Positions 42,793 to 51,801 of a stretch of DNA of 64,000 nt are shown piece by piece. Location of the stretch: NCBI GenBank assembly GCA_902766095.1, contig CACXCN010000028.1, positions 1-64,000 of the forward strand, written 5' to 3'. The notes under the pieces are model-generated. The model saw only the letters and a list, made by a program, of their open reading frames with translations, searched no databases and was not told the origin of the DNA. Source of the DNA: an uncultured Selenomonas sp. (GTDB taxonomy: Bacteria > Bacillota > Negativicutes > Selenomonadales > Selenomonadaceae). Each line of letters starts with the position of its first letter. The stretch's first letter is position 1. The translations under genes and the position numbers were made by a program.

Positions 42793-45657
42793 ATGGCGAT
42801 GGTGATAAAAGACAATGCCCAGGCCGGGATGATACTGGGCGAGCTGAACAAGAATACAAAGAGCCGTGATAAAGCCGCCAGCAGACTGGCTGCCGGGCAA
42901 CGTATCATCGGGGCTGGTGATGGCGCATCTGAGTTTGCAATCTCTGAAAAGATGCGCGTCCGCATCCGGGCTCTTGAGCAGAATGAAGCGAATGTGCAGA
43001 ATGGTGCCGCTTTGCTTAACGTGGCTGAGGGGGCTGTGGCTAATCAGGTTGAACTCATGCGCACGATAAAGGAGCGTGTGATCAACGCAAACAATGACCA
43101 CAATACCGATATCGATCGCCAGACTATCCAGAAGGAAATCGACCAAGCCTATGACGAAATAGAGGATATCGCTGTCGACACCCGATACAATGACATGCAG
43201 CTCCTGACCGGTGGCAACTTCATCGAAAAAAGGGTGATGAGCTGGGCCGCACTCGATGAGCCCGTGACCGTCCCTGACAGCGATGCACTGAACATGATTC
43301 CCGATACATATCCTGGCACTTATAACGGTGTCGAGGGGCCTTTTGATAAGTTCACAGCCTATAGCAAGGCAGCGGATTCGCTACTGGGCATCTCAGGTAC
43401 CACGACGTTGTCAGGGAGCATGCCGGCTACGAGTGGCGTTAAACGCATTGTGGAAGTGGATTTCTCCGTGTATACTGATGTACCGAGCTTGGTCAATACC
43501 GGTATACAGCTGACTGATGACGGTACCTATGTATTCACGGATGGCACGAGTGATTTGCCCTCAGGCATCAATCAAGTTGATATCAGCAATTGCAGTACAG
43601 TGGATGAAGCTGTCAGTAAGCTGGCCACGGCCATCGGCTCGCGAGCCAGTGCGGCGAATGGTAAGTTGCAGGTGACGTCGTCATCCGATGGCGCTAGTGG
43701 CCGACAGTTCTCGGTCGTACCATATTCTTATACCGGAGCTACGAAGACAGCTGCTGTTGCCTATCGTCAGGGAGCAGCCGGCACCGGGCTTTCTTCACTG
43801 CCGTTGTCTTTATCTGGTGGTACGAACGGGCAGCGTATATATAGCCCGAGCACCACGAAGACAGAGACTTACACCTATACAGAAACGACACCACCATCTG
43901 CACCAGGAGAATCAGCTACAGTCGTGACCAAGACCGGAACCAGGACTGTTACTGTACCAGGGGAACTGTTGCGCACTATCCCTGGCACCAAAGCCTCGGC
44001 ATCCATCGATGTGAGCAGTGTCAACGATGGGACCGGATTGACGGTCAATGGTTCAGGGACTACCTACTTGAAGTTTGCTTCTGGCTATAGCACCCCTGTT
44101 CTCCAAAACGGAGTTTATGTCATAGATAAGACTGCCACAGCCAGCTGGACCAGCGGTGGTATCAGCTTTTCACTAGATGGTGGTAAGCTGACTATGACTG
44201 CTACTGCTATCGGTACCTACGGCAACTCCTATGGTGCAATCGATGGGGTGACCGAAGTGCAAGCCCAGCCCGCCGTCTACTATACAAGTGTGACCGGCAA
44301 TAAAGCTCCGGTCACTGTAGTGCAGGAAGCTACTGATGGCACCCCCGGCATACCCGATCATGTCGATATCGACATGTCCAGCTTGGATTCTACGGATTCT
44401 GCTGCTCTGGAGGCATTTATTTCGCAGCTTGTCAATGGCAAGACGCATACTCGCCTGTACTATCCGTCGGACACAGCCACTCCTATGGAGTTCTATGACA
44501 GTGGTGCTGCAAATCCGCTGGCCCAGTCGGCTTATCAAGCGGTATCTGGCCTTAATATAGTCTCTTCGACTGGCATAGATTTGAATGATTTGCGCCAGTC
44601 GGTAGCATCTGGCAGCACGATAGCTGAGGCCTTCGCTTCCCTGATGCAGAGTGCAAATTCGTATTTCAGTCTGGTCACTGACAGTACCGGCAAATTGACG
44701 GCCCTGCGCCTTAATGCCCCCTCTTATTCATCGACAGGGACGCTCACCGTAACCAAAGAAACTCCATATTATTATGATATCGATATGTCTTCAGTGATTA
44801 CCGGTAAGTCCCCAGCCGATTTGAACGGCGAGGGCTTCCGCTTCTACTGTGCGACTGATGAGGGGCAGTGGTTCAATATATCTTTCTTCGATTCTGATGA
44901 TATGGGCGAGGGGTTTTCGCTCGAGGCAAAACCTAAGGGAAAGTCGGGAGTGGATCTGCAGACGATATATATTGATGTGGCTAATGTGACGGATGGAGCC
45001 TCATTGGCAAAGGCTATTTACGATCAGGGGAAAACGGCGATGCTGAACCGGAACCACAATTACTTTTTCTCGTATAATCCTGAAGAACCGAGCAAGCTGA
45101 CTATATATGATAAGCGCCTGGTAGATTTATCAAAATATGCAGCCTACCAACAGCCTCTTGGTGCCAAAATTGCTGATGGTGTCATCGATGATGTCATTCT
45201 GCTCGAACGTGACGTACGAACAAAGCATCTTATCATCCAGGATACTGACAAAGCCAGTATGAACACAGTCATCAATATTCCCCAGACATCCCTTGATCAC
45301 ATATTCGAATTCATACCCGGCAATCGGGACATATCGGAATTCAATGTCAACACGAGAGAAATGCGTGAGAACCTTTTGGGGAAGGCGGAATCGCCAGGCA
45401 TCCTGGATAAGGGGATAGAATATCTGTTGTCCGCGCAGACGCTCATCGGGGCTGAACACAGCCGCCTGGATTACGATGCGAGCAACATCATCACGGCCCG
45501 TGAGATGTCACAGGCTGCAGAATCCACTATCCGCGATGCGGACATGGCAAAAACTATGGTGCAATACACCAAATCGAGCATATTGAGTCAGGTCGCTCAA
45601 TCTATGCTTGCTCAGGCCAATCAGGGCAGCTCTGATATTTTGAACTTGTTACAGTAA
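42793..45657 (+). CDS. Very large flagellin
   Basis: A 954-residue flagellin. The N-terminal D0/D1 region (about 1-150) reads MAMVIKDNAQAGMILGELNK, then AAGQRIIGAGDGASEFAISE and VEGAV-type AEGAVANQVELMRTIKE. The C-terminal D1/D0 region (about 840-954) includes AAESTIRDADMAK and ends LAQANQGSSDILNLLQ. Between them lies a roughly 700-residue Ser/Thr/Gly-rich variable domain, several times larger than in common flagellins. ATG 42793 matches the family start; GTG 42787 is possible. No other flagellar gene is in the window. Confidence 0.93.
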   Translation: MAMVIKDNAQAGMILGELNKNTKSRDKAASRLAAGQRIIGAGDGASEFAISEKMRVRIRALEQNEANVQNGAALLNVAEGAVANQVELMRTIKERVINANNDHNTDIDRQTIQKEIDQAYDEIEDIAVDTRYNDMQLLTGGNFIEKRVMSWAALDEPVTVPDSDALNMIPDTYPGTYNGVEGPFDKFTAYSKAADSLLGISGTTTLSGSMPATSGVKRIVEVDFSVYTDVPSLVNTGIQLTDDGTYVFTDGTSDLPSGINQVDISNCSTVDEAVSKLATAIGSRASAANGKLQVTSSSDGASGRQFSVVPYSYTGATKTAAVAYRQGAAGTGLSSLPLSLSGGTNGQRIYSPSTTKTETYTYTETTPPSAPGESATVVTKTGTRTVTVPGELLRTIPGTKASASIDVSSVNDGTGLTVNGSGTTYLKFASGYSTPVLQNGVYVIDKTATASWTSGGISFSLDGGKLTMTATAIGTYGNSYGAIDGVTEVQAQPAVYYTSVTGNKAPVTVVQEATDGTPGIPDHVDIDMSSLDSTDSAALEAFISQLVNGKTHTRLYYPSDTATPMEFYDSGAANPLAQSAYQAVSGLNIVSSTGIDLNDLRQSVASGSTIAEAFASLMQSANSYFSLVTDSTGKLTALRLNAPSYSSTGTLTVTKETPYYYDIDMSSVITGKSPADLNGEGFRFYCATDEGQWFNISFFDSDDMGEGFSLEAKPKGKSGVDLQTIYIDVANVTDGASLAKAIYDQGKTAMLNRNHNYFFSYNPEEPSKLTIYDKRLVDLSKYAAYQQPLGAKIADGVIDDVILLERDVRTKHLIIQDTDKASMNTVINIPQTSLDHIFEFIPGNRDISEFNVNTREMRENLLGKAESPGILDKGIEYLLSAQTLIGAEHSRLDYDASNIITAREMSQAAESTIRDADMAKTMVQYTKSSILSQVAQSMLAQANQGSSDILNLLQ

Positions 45658-45744
45658 GCATGGAGGAATATCATTGGCCCGTGCCTCGAGGAAAAGATGG
45701 TAATATATTTCGGATTACCTGGCGGTCAGGCAAGGAGGATGTTT

Positions 45745-46626
45745 ATGATTGATCAATTGACGGTCGAGGGACAGGCAAAGATAAATCTGTCGCTCGATAT
45801 ACTTGGCAAGCGGAGCGACGGGTATCATGAGGTGGCTATGGTCATGCAGTCCATCGGACTGTCGGATACCCTGGAGCTGGAGAAACTGCCGGCAGACGGG
45901 CAGGTGGAGCTGGAGCTGGCGGGCGCTGCAGCCGGCATAGAGGCGGATGAGAGCAATCTGGCCTGGCGGGCGGCAGCACTCTTGCTGCGCGAGGGACAGG
46001 TGCACGGCGGCGTGCGCATGCGGCTGACGAAGCGCATACCGATTGCGGCGGGGCTTGCCGGCGGCTCGACCGATGCGGCGTCTGCCTTGCGCGGAGTCAA
46101 CGAGCTGTATGAGCTGGGCTATGATACCGGGCAGCTCTGTGAGTTCGGTGCGCGCCTGGGTATGGATATCCCGTTCTGCCTGCGGGGCGGTACGATGTTG
46201 GCCACTGGGCGCGGGGAGATGCTGCGTCGGCTGCCGGACATGCCTCGGACCTATGTCGTGCTGGCCAAGCCGCCGATCGGCATATCGACCGCCTGGGCGT
46301 ATCAGCATTATGACGCCGAGGGGGCCGAGCATCATCCGGATAATGAACGGCTCGAGCAGGAAATAGCGTCCGGTGAGCGAAAAGCGATAGCCGGATTATT
46401 GTGCAATGTGCTGGAAAGTGTTAGTATAAAAAAGTATGGAATAATTTCGGAGTACAAGCAGCTCATGCTGCAGGCCGGGGCTATGGCCGCCATGATGTCG
46501 GGCAGCGGCCCGACGGTGTTCGGGCTCTGCCCTGACGAGGACACGGCCGGAAATGTAGCGGAGCTGCTGCGGCGCGAGACGGAGGCGGCGGTATTCGTCA
46601 CTACCACGACGGGGCCGTGCGCGTGA
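45745..46626 (+). CDS. ispE: 4-diphosphocytidyl-2-C-methyl-D-erythritol kinase
   Basis: A 293-residue GHMP kinase of the MEP isoprenoid pathway, phosphorylating CDP-methylerythritol. Motifs: GQAKINLSLDILGKRSDGYHE, the phosphate-binding IPIAAGLAGGSTDAASAL, and late MMSGSGPTVFGL. AAGGAGG is six bases before ATG 45745; two ATGs earlier in frame are too close or lack a site. It supplies precursors for undecaprenyl phosphate, which UppP (50186) recycles. Confidence 0.95.
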   Translation: MIDQLTVEGQAKINLSLDILGKRSDGYHEVAMVMQSIGLSDTLELEKLPADGQVELELAGAAAGIEADESNLAWRAAALLLREGQVHGGVRMRLTKRIPIAAGLAGGSTDAASALRGVNELYELGYDTGQLCEFGARLGMDIPFCLRGGTMLATGRGEMLRRLPDMPRTYVVLAKPPIGISTAWAYQHYDAEGAEHHPDNERLEQEIASGERKAIAGLLCNVLESVSIKKYGIISEYKQLMLQAGAMAAMMSGSGPTVFGLCPDEDTAGNVAELLRRETEAAVFVTTTTGPCA

Positions 46627-46705
46627 GTCACCGGACCGGAGTGATGTCCGTATGATATATGATATTAACATATGATGATATATATTTAGAAATAGAGGGA
46701 ATAAA

Positions 46706-47422
46706 ATGGAACATCGTTTGGCACCTATAAAGCTGGACAGTTATCAGCCCTTGCGCGAAGTCGTATGTGAGTCGCTGCGCGACGCGATACGCCGCGGCGT
46801 GCTGCAGCCAGGGGAGCGCATCATGGAGAGTCAGCTGGCGGAGGAGCTCGGTGTGAGCCGCACCCCGGTGCGCGAAGCCATCAGGAAGCTGGAGCTCGAG
46901 GGCTACGTGGTCATGATGCCGCGTCGCGGCACGTATGTGGCCAATATGTCGATCCGCGATATCAATGAGATTTTCGAAATCCGCACGGCTCTGGAGTCGC
47001 TGTCAAACGGTCTGGCGGCCGAGCATATCACGGACGATGAGCTCGAGCACCTGCAGCGTTTGCTGGTCATCATAGGCGAGAATATAAAATCCGGCAACAT
47101 GGACAAGATCGTCGATACCGACATCGAGTTCCATGACCTGCTTTACCATGCGGCACGCAATGGGCGTCTCGTGGGCATCATATCGAACCTGCGCGACCAG
47201 CTGACGCGTTTCCGCACGCTGTCGATGTCGTACCCGGGCCGCCTCGAGGCTACGCTCGAGGAGCATAAGGCCATCGTCGAGGCCATCGCAGCCGGTGATG
47301 GCAAGGCGGCGCGCAAGGCCGCTGAAAAGCATATGGAGAATTCCGAGAAGACATTGCTGAAGGCGATGGATGCCATCAAAGCCAAGAAAGAAGCGAAGAA
47401 AGGGCGCAAGTCCGAGCAGTGA
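46706..47422 (+). CDS. GntR-family regulator, FadR/FCD type
   Basis: A 238-residue regulator: winged helix-turn-helix (PLREVVCESLRDAIRRGVLQ to GVSRTPVREAIRKLE) and an all-helical FCD effector domain with metal-ligand pattern IEFHDLLYHAA and a later His in EEHKAIVEAI. The tail is Lys-rich (KAKKEAKKGRKSEQ). The usual neighbours ispE and glmU flank it, an arrangement I have seen in Negativicutes and Clostridia. Its ligand is unknown. AGAGGGA lies upstream of the ATG. Confidence 0.9.
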   Translation: MEHRLAPIKLDSYQPLREVVCESLRDAIRRGVLQPGERIMESQLAEELGVSRTPVREAIRKLELEGYVVMMPRRGTYVANMSIRDINEIFEIRTALESLSNGLAAEHITDDELEHLQRLLVIIGENIKSGNMDKIVDTDIEFHDLLYHAARNGRLVGIISNLRDQLTRFRTLSMSYPGRLEATLEEHKAIVEAIAAGDGKAARKAAEKHMENSEKTLLKAMDAIKAKKEAKKGRKSEQ

Positions 47423-47467
47423 GTACTGGCATGCAGCCAGACTATAGAATAAGGAGATTTTATAATA

Positions 47468-48838
47468 ATGTCAGCAGATCTAGTAACAATCATATTGGCC
47501 GCCGGTAAAGGTACGCGCATGAAATCGAAGCTGCCGAAGGTCCTGCACAAGGCGGGCGGCAAGCCGATGCTCATGCATGTGCTCGATGCAGCGAAGGCCG
47601 CCGGGTCCAAGCGCGATATCGTCGTCACAGGCTTTGGCGGTGACATGGTCCGCGAGGCGGTCGGTGACCGGGCGGAGTGCGTCACGCAGACGGAGCAGCT
47701 CGGTACCGGTCATGCCGTGCTGCAGACCAAAGAGCTGCTGAAGGATGAGCAGGGTGTCGTCATGGTGCTCTGCGGCGATACGCCGCTGCTGACGGGCGAC
47801 CTGCTGCGCAAGCTCTACGATGAGCATGTGGCTGCCGGAGCAAAGGCCACCGTGCTGACGGCCATCATGCCGGATGCTACGGGCTATGGCCGCATCATCC
47901 GCGGTGCGGATGGCTCGGTACAGAAAATCGTCGAGCACAAGGACGCTACGGAGGCTGAGCGTCAGGTGCGCGAGGTCAATTCCGGCATCTACTGCTTCGA
48001 TGCGCAGGCCATGTTCGCTGCGCTCGCGCAGGTGACGAATGATAATGCTCAGGGCGAGTACTATCTGCCGGATGTGCTCGGCATCCTGCGCAGCCAGGGC
48101 GAGAAGATATGGGCGGTCGCAGCCGATGACTATGAGTCGACGCTCGGCATCAACTCGCGTCTGCAGCTCTCGGGTGCGGAGAAGATCCTGCGCCGCCGCA
48201 AGAACGAGGAGCTCATGGCCGCCGGTGTCACGATCATGGACCCGGATACGACCTATGTCGATGCCGATGTACAGGTTGGCCGTGACACGGTCATCTATCC
48301 GCAGACGTGGCTCGAGGGCGATACCGTCATCGGTGAGGACTGCGAGATCGGACCATGCGTGCGCTTCCAGAATGTCAAGACGGGCAATCATGTCACGGGC
48401 CAGTTCACCTATGCCCATGACTGCGAGATGGACGACGGCGTCATCCTGGGCCAGTTCACCCATATCCGTCCGAACACGCATCTCTATGAGCGCGTGAAGA
48501 TCGGCAATTTCGTCGAGGTCAAGAACTCTGATATCGGTGTCGGCTCGAAGCTGCCGCATCTCTCGTATATCGGTGACTGCGATATGGGCTCCGGCGTCAA
48601 TATGGGCTGTGGCACGATCACTGTCAACTATGATGGCGTGCACAAGTTCCGTACGAAGGTCGGCAACGATGCCTTCGTGGGCTGCAACTCGAACCTGGTC
48701 GCACCGGTTACGGTCGAGGATGGAGCCTATATAGCCGCTGGCTCGACCATCACGAAGACGGCACCGAGCGAGGGGCTGACCATCGCCCGTGCCCGCCAGG
48801 TGACGCTCAAGGGCTGGAAGGATAAGCGTCAGAAATAA
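47468..48838 (+). CDS. glmU: Bifunctional UDP-GlcNAc pyrophosphorylase/glucosamine-1-P acetyltransferase
   Basis: A 456-residue enzyme that acetylates glucosamine-1-phosphate and makes UDP-GlcNAc. The uridyltransferase domain opens with ILAAGKGTRMKSKLPKVLHK and has LCGDTPLLT; the C-terminal domain is a left-handed beta helix of hexapeptide repeats from about residue 255, with the catalytic region around NYDGVHKFRTKVG. AAGGAG precedes the ATG. Supplies wall and LPS sugars. Confidence 0.97.
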   Translation: MSADLVTIILAAGKGTRMKSKLPKVLHKAGGKPMLMHVLDAAKAAGSKRDIVVTGFGGDMVREAVGDRAECVTQTEQLGTGHAVLQTKELLKDEQGVVMVLCGDTPLLTGDLLRKLYDEHVAAGAKATVLTAIMPDATGYGRIIRGADGSVQKIVEHKDATEAERQVREVNSGIYCFDAQAMFAALAQVTNDNAQGEYYLPDVLGILRSQGEKIWAVAADDYESTLGINSRLQLSGAEKILRRRKNEELMAAGVTIMDPDTTYVDADVQVGRDTVIYPQTWLEGDTVIGEDCEIGPCVRFQNVKTGNHVTGQFTYAHDCEMDDGVILGQFTHIRPNTHLYERVKIGNFVEVKNSDIGVGSKLPHLSYIGDCDMGSGVNMGCGTITVNYDGVHKFRTKVGNDAFVGCNSNLVAPVTVEDGAYIAAGSTITKTAPSEGLTIARARQVTLKGWKDKRQK

Positions 48839-48914
48839 TTGCGGTCCATTCGTTCTATCCGGCCAAAAAAAATCATAAAATTGCTTTTTTGCCCGAAAAA
48901 ATGGCAAAAGGCTT

Positions 48915-48943
48915 TTGTAAAATGCACTTAAACAGTGTATACT
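48915..48943 (+). promoter_or_regulatory. Sigma-70-type promoter of prs
   Basis: TTGTAA (48915-48920) and TATACT (48938-48943) with a 17-base spacer, 110 bases before the prs start, in the gap after glmU. Confidence 0.65.
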
Positions 48944-49053
48944 AGGTAATGTGAAAGTTGACCGTTTTACGGGCGGCTGCGGGCGCGCTGGTATATGGCG
49001 GAGCGCTTGGGAGAGTTTTCATCTATCTATATGGTTTGGAGGATTTTTACAAA

Positions 49054-50001
49054 ATGGCTTTAGACACTGGCAATCTGTGTATCCTTACGGGTAATGCCAA
49101 TCCTGATTTAGCGCAGAAGATCGCTGATCATATCGGCGTCAATCTCTGCGATGCACTCGTCAGCAAGTTCAACAATGGTGAGACGCAGGTAATGATCGGT
49201 GAGAGCATCCGCGGCAAGGATATATTCATCATCCAGCCAACGTCGTATCCGGTGAATGACAACCTCATGGAGCTCCTCATCATGGCTGATGCCTGCAAGC
49301 GCGCTTCGGCTCATAGCATCACGGCTGTGGTGCCGTACTACGCCTATGCGCGTCAGGATCGCAAGACCCGCGGCCGTGAGCCGATATCGGCCAAGCTCGT
49401 CGCCAACCTCATGACGACGGCCGGTGTCACCCGCGTCGTGACGGTCGACCTGCATGCCGGCCAGATCCAGGGCTTCTTTGATATACCGGTCGACCATCTG
49501 GCAGCCGCTCCGACCATCGCGAATTATTTCCGCACGCAGAAGCTTGATAATATCGTCGTCGTATCGCCGGACCTCGGTGGTGTGACGCGCGCCCGCGTGC
49601 TGGCCGATCATCTGAGTGCTCCGATCGCCATCATCGAGAAGCGCCGTCCGAAACCGGGCTGCGCCGAGGTCATGAACCTCATCGGCGATGTCGAGGGCAA
49701 GACGGCCATCATCATCGATGATATCGTCGATACGGCCGGCTCGCTCTGCGAGGGCGCCAAGGCGCTCGAGAAGCGCGGGGCCAAGCGCATATTTGCCTCT
49801 TGCTCGCATGCCATCCTGAGCGATCCGGCCGTGCAGCGCATCAATGATTCGCCTATCGAGAAACTGGTCATCACGGATACGATTCCGCTGCCGCCGGAGA
49901 AGGCCAGCGACAAGATCGTCGTGCTGTCACTCGCCAATCCGCTTGGCGATGTCATCATGCGCATCCAGAGCCATCGCTCGGTCAGCCAGCTTTTCCGCTG
50001 A
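49054..50001 (+). CDS. prs: Ribose-phosphate pyrophosphokinase
   Basis: A 315-residue PRPP synthase. Diagnostic stretches: LADHI-proximal NGETQVMIGESIRGKDIFIIQ, YYAYARQDRKTRGREPI (ATP site), VDLHAGQIQGFFDIPVDHL (metal) and the PRPP loop AIIIDDIVDTAGSL. ATG 49054 is preceded by TTGGAGGA; the frame extends 32 codons upstream through the promoter leader and is not used. It is adjacent to glmU as in many Firmicutes. Confidence 0.97.
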   Translation: MALDTGNLCILTGNANPDLAQKIADHIGVNLCDALVSKFNNGETQVMIGESIRGKDIFIIQPTSYPVNDNLMELLIMADACKRASAHSITAVVPYYAYARQDRKTRGREPISAKLVANLMTTAGVTRVVTVDLHAGQIQGFFDIPVDHLAAAPTIANYFRTQKLDNIVVVSPDLGGVTRARVLADHLSAPIAIIEKRRPKPGCAEVMNLIGDVEGKTAIIIDDIVDTAGSLCEGAKALEKRGAKRIFASCSHAILSDPAVQRINDSPIEKLVITDTIPLPPEKASDKIVVLSLANPLGDVIMRIQSHRSVSQLFR

Positions 50002-50185
50002 GCTGCATCACCAGCATATTCGAGGGCTGCCTCCGGGCAGTCCTTTTTGTGTGGGAATAGCGATTTTATTAACAGTTTGAGAAAATAGAGTGCAGAGTGC
50101 CTTATACTGTGGTATAATCGTCAATGTGATTTTTCCGGTACGTTGCCGGGCAGGCTTGATGCCTTAGAATTTAGGAGGGTGAATT

Positions 50186-51040
50186 TTGGATCTCAGCATT
50201 GTTGAAATCATCAAAACCATAATCCTCGGCGTAGTCGAGGGACTGACGGAGTGGCTGCCGATATCGTCGACCGGCCATATGATACTCGTTGATGAGTTCA
50301 TCCGTCTTGATCAGTCGCCGCAGTTCATCAACATGTTCCTCGTCGTCATCCAGCTCGGAGCGATCATGGCGGTCGTGGTGCTCAGCTTCGAGAAGCTGAA
50401 TCCTTTCTCGAGCATGAAGACCCGGCAGGAGAAGAAGGCGACGATGCAGCTGTGGTACAAGGTCATACTGGCCTGCCTGCCGGCAGCGGTCATCGGTCTG
50501 GCGTTCAATGATTTCATGGAAGAACATTTCATGACGGCGCCGGTCGTCGCTACGACGCTGATATTCTACGGCATCATGTTCATCATCGTCGAGAACTACA
50601 ATAAGCATCGTCGGCCGCGCATCACGGACCTTGCGGCACTGGACTACAAGACGGCCTTCATCATCGGCGTGTTCCAGGTGCTGTCTCTCGTGCCGGGCAC
50701 GAGCCGTTCGGGCGCTACGATACTCGGCGGTATCATATTCGGTGCGAGCCGCTATGTAGCCGCAGAGTTCACCTTCTTCCTGGCCATACCGGTCATGTTC
50801 GGCGCGAGCCTGCTGAAGATGGTGAAATTCGGTCTGCACTATACGGGCGCGGAGATTCTGATCCTGGTCGTAGGCATGGCTACCGCATTCATCGTTTCCA
50901 TCCTGTCGATCAAGTTCCTGTTGCGCTATATCAAGAACAATGACTTCAAGGTGTTTGGCTGGTATCGCATCGTGCTCGGCATCATCGTGTTCGCTTATCT
51001 GTTCCTCGTTGGTGATCCGACGGCGAACGATATAAAGTGA
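50186..51040 (+). CDS. uppP: Undecaprenyl-diphosphate phosphatase (BacA type)
   Basis: A 284-residue polytopic phosphatase that recycles undecaprenyl diphosphate. Catalytic regions are [17 protein letters not shown] near residue 15 and [15 protein letters not shown] near residue 170. The start is TTG, five bases after AGGAGGGTG. TATAAT at 50113-50118 suggests a separate promoter, although its -35 box is unclear. A terminator follows. Confidence 0.95.
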   Translation: MDLSIVEIIKTIILGVVEGLTEWLPISSTGHMILVDEFIRLDQSPQFINMFLVVIQLGAIMAVVVLSFEKLNPFSSMKTRQEKKATMQLWYKVILACLPAAVIGLAFNDFMEEHFMTAPVVATTLIFYGIMFIIVENYNKHRRPRITDLAALDYKTAFIIGVFQVLSLVPGTSRSGATILGGIIFGASRYVAAEFTFFLAIPVMFGASLLKMVKFGLHYTGAEILILVVGMATAFIVSILSIKFLLRYIKNNDFKVFGWYRIVLGIIVFAYLFLVGDPTANDIK

Positions 51041-51050
51041 GACCTATAAA

Positions 51051-51085
51051 AAAGGGGCCGCGGTCGGACGTGGTCCTTTGTTTTT
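51051..51085 (+). terminator. Terminator after uppP
   Basis: An imperfect stem (AAAGGGGCCGCG with CGTGGTCCTTT) followed by GTTTTT, starting 11 bases after the uppP stop. Confidence 0.65.
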
Positions 51086-51108
51086 ACGTAAAATAGAGAG
51101 GGATCGCA

Positions 51109-51801
51109 ATGAAGATAATCGCCGGTCTCGGCAATCCGGGACCTGAATATGTTCAGACAAAGCACAATGTCGGATTCATGATCGTCGATGCTCTGGCGGC
51201 TGCTCTGGGGGCAGAGTGGCGGCAGGGCAAGTTCGAGGCGCTGGTCGCCGAGACGCGCATCGGCAGCGAGAAAGTCGTGCTCGTGAAGCCGCTGACGTAT
51301 ATGAATGAGAGCGGCCGTGCGATCGGTCCGCTGATGTCGTGGTACAAGCTCACCCCTGAGGACCTCATCGTCTGCCATGACGATATGGACATACCGGCCG
51401 GTACCATACGCATCCGCAAGAAGGGCAGTGCGGGCGGTCACAATGGTATCAAGTCGATTCTGGCTCATGTGGGGGACGAGCATTTCGCCCGCGTGCGGCT
51501 GGGCATCGGACGGCCGCTGCCGGGCTGGAGTGTCGTGAAGCATGTGCTGGCGCCGTTCACGACGGAGGATGCAGGGAAAATCGCGGAGTCGATCAAGCAG
51601 CTCGTACCGGCCATCGAATGCATCGTGACGAACGGCGTCGATATGGCGATGAACAAGTACAATCCCAAAAAGCAGAAGAAGGCGAAACCGGCCCGCGGCC
51701 AGAAGAAATCGGCGCAGGCCGCGGGACAGAACGGAGAATGTGCAGCCGTTGCCGATAAGGTGGCTGCCCCAGCAGCAAAGGAGGCAGGTCAGGATGAGTG
51801 A
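51109..51801 (+). CDS. pth: Peptidyl-tRNA hydrolase with basic tail
   Basis: A 230-residue enzyme that frees tRNA from peptidyl-tRNA. The catalytic His is in VQTKHNVGF, the Asp in CHDDMDIPAG, and Asn in YMNESGRA. The core ends near residue 185; the remaining 45 residues are a Lys/Ala-rich, disordered-looking tail not found in E. coli Pth. AGGGAT precedes the ATG. It overlaps the radical SAM gene by eight bases. Confidence 0.95.
   Translation: MKIIAGLGNPGPEYVQTKHNVGFMIVDALAAALGAEWRQGKFEALVAETRIGSEKVVLVKPLTYMNESGRAIGPLMSWYKLTPEDLIVCHDDMDIPAGTIRIRKKGSAGGHNGIKSILAHVGDEHFARVRLGIGRPLPGWSVVKHVLAPFTTEDAGKIAESIKQLVPAIECIVTNGVDMAMNKYNPKKQKKAKPARGQKKSAQAAGQNGECAAVADKVAAPAAKEAGQDE

Noticed and set aside
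50077-50118. Full promoter before uppP
   Set aside because: TATAAT at 50113 is good, but no -35 lies at 16-18 bases; TTGAGA at 50077 is too far away. Mentioned only in the uppP entry.
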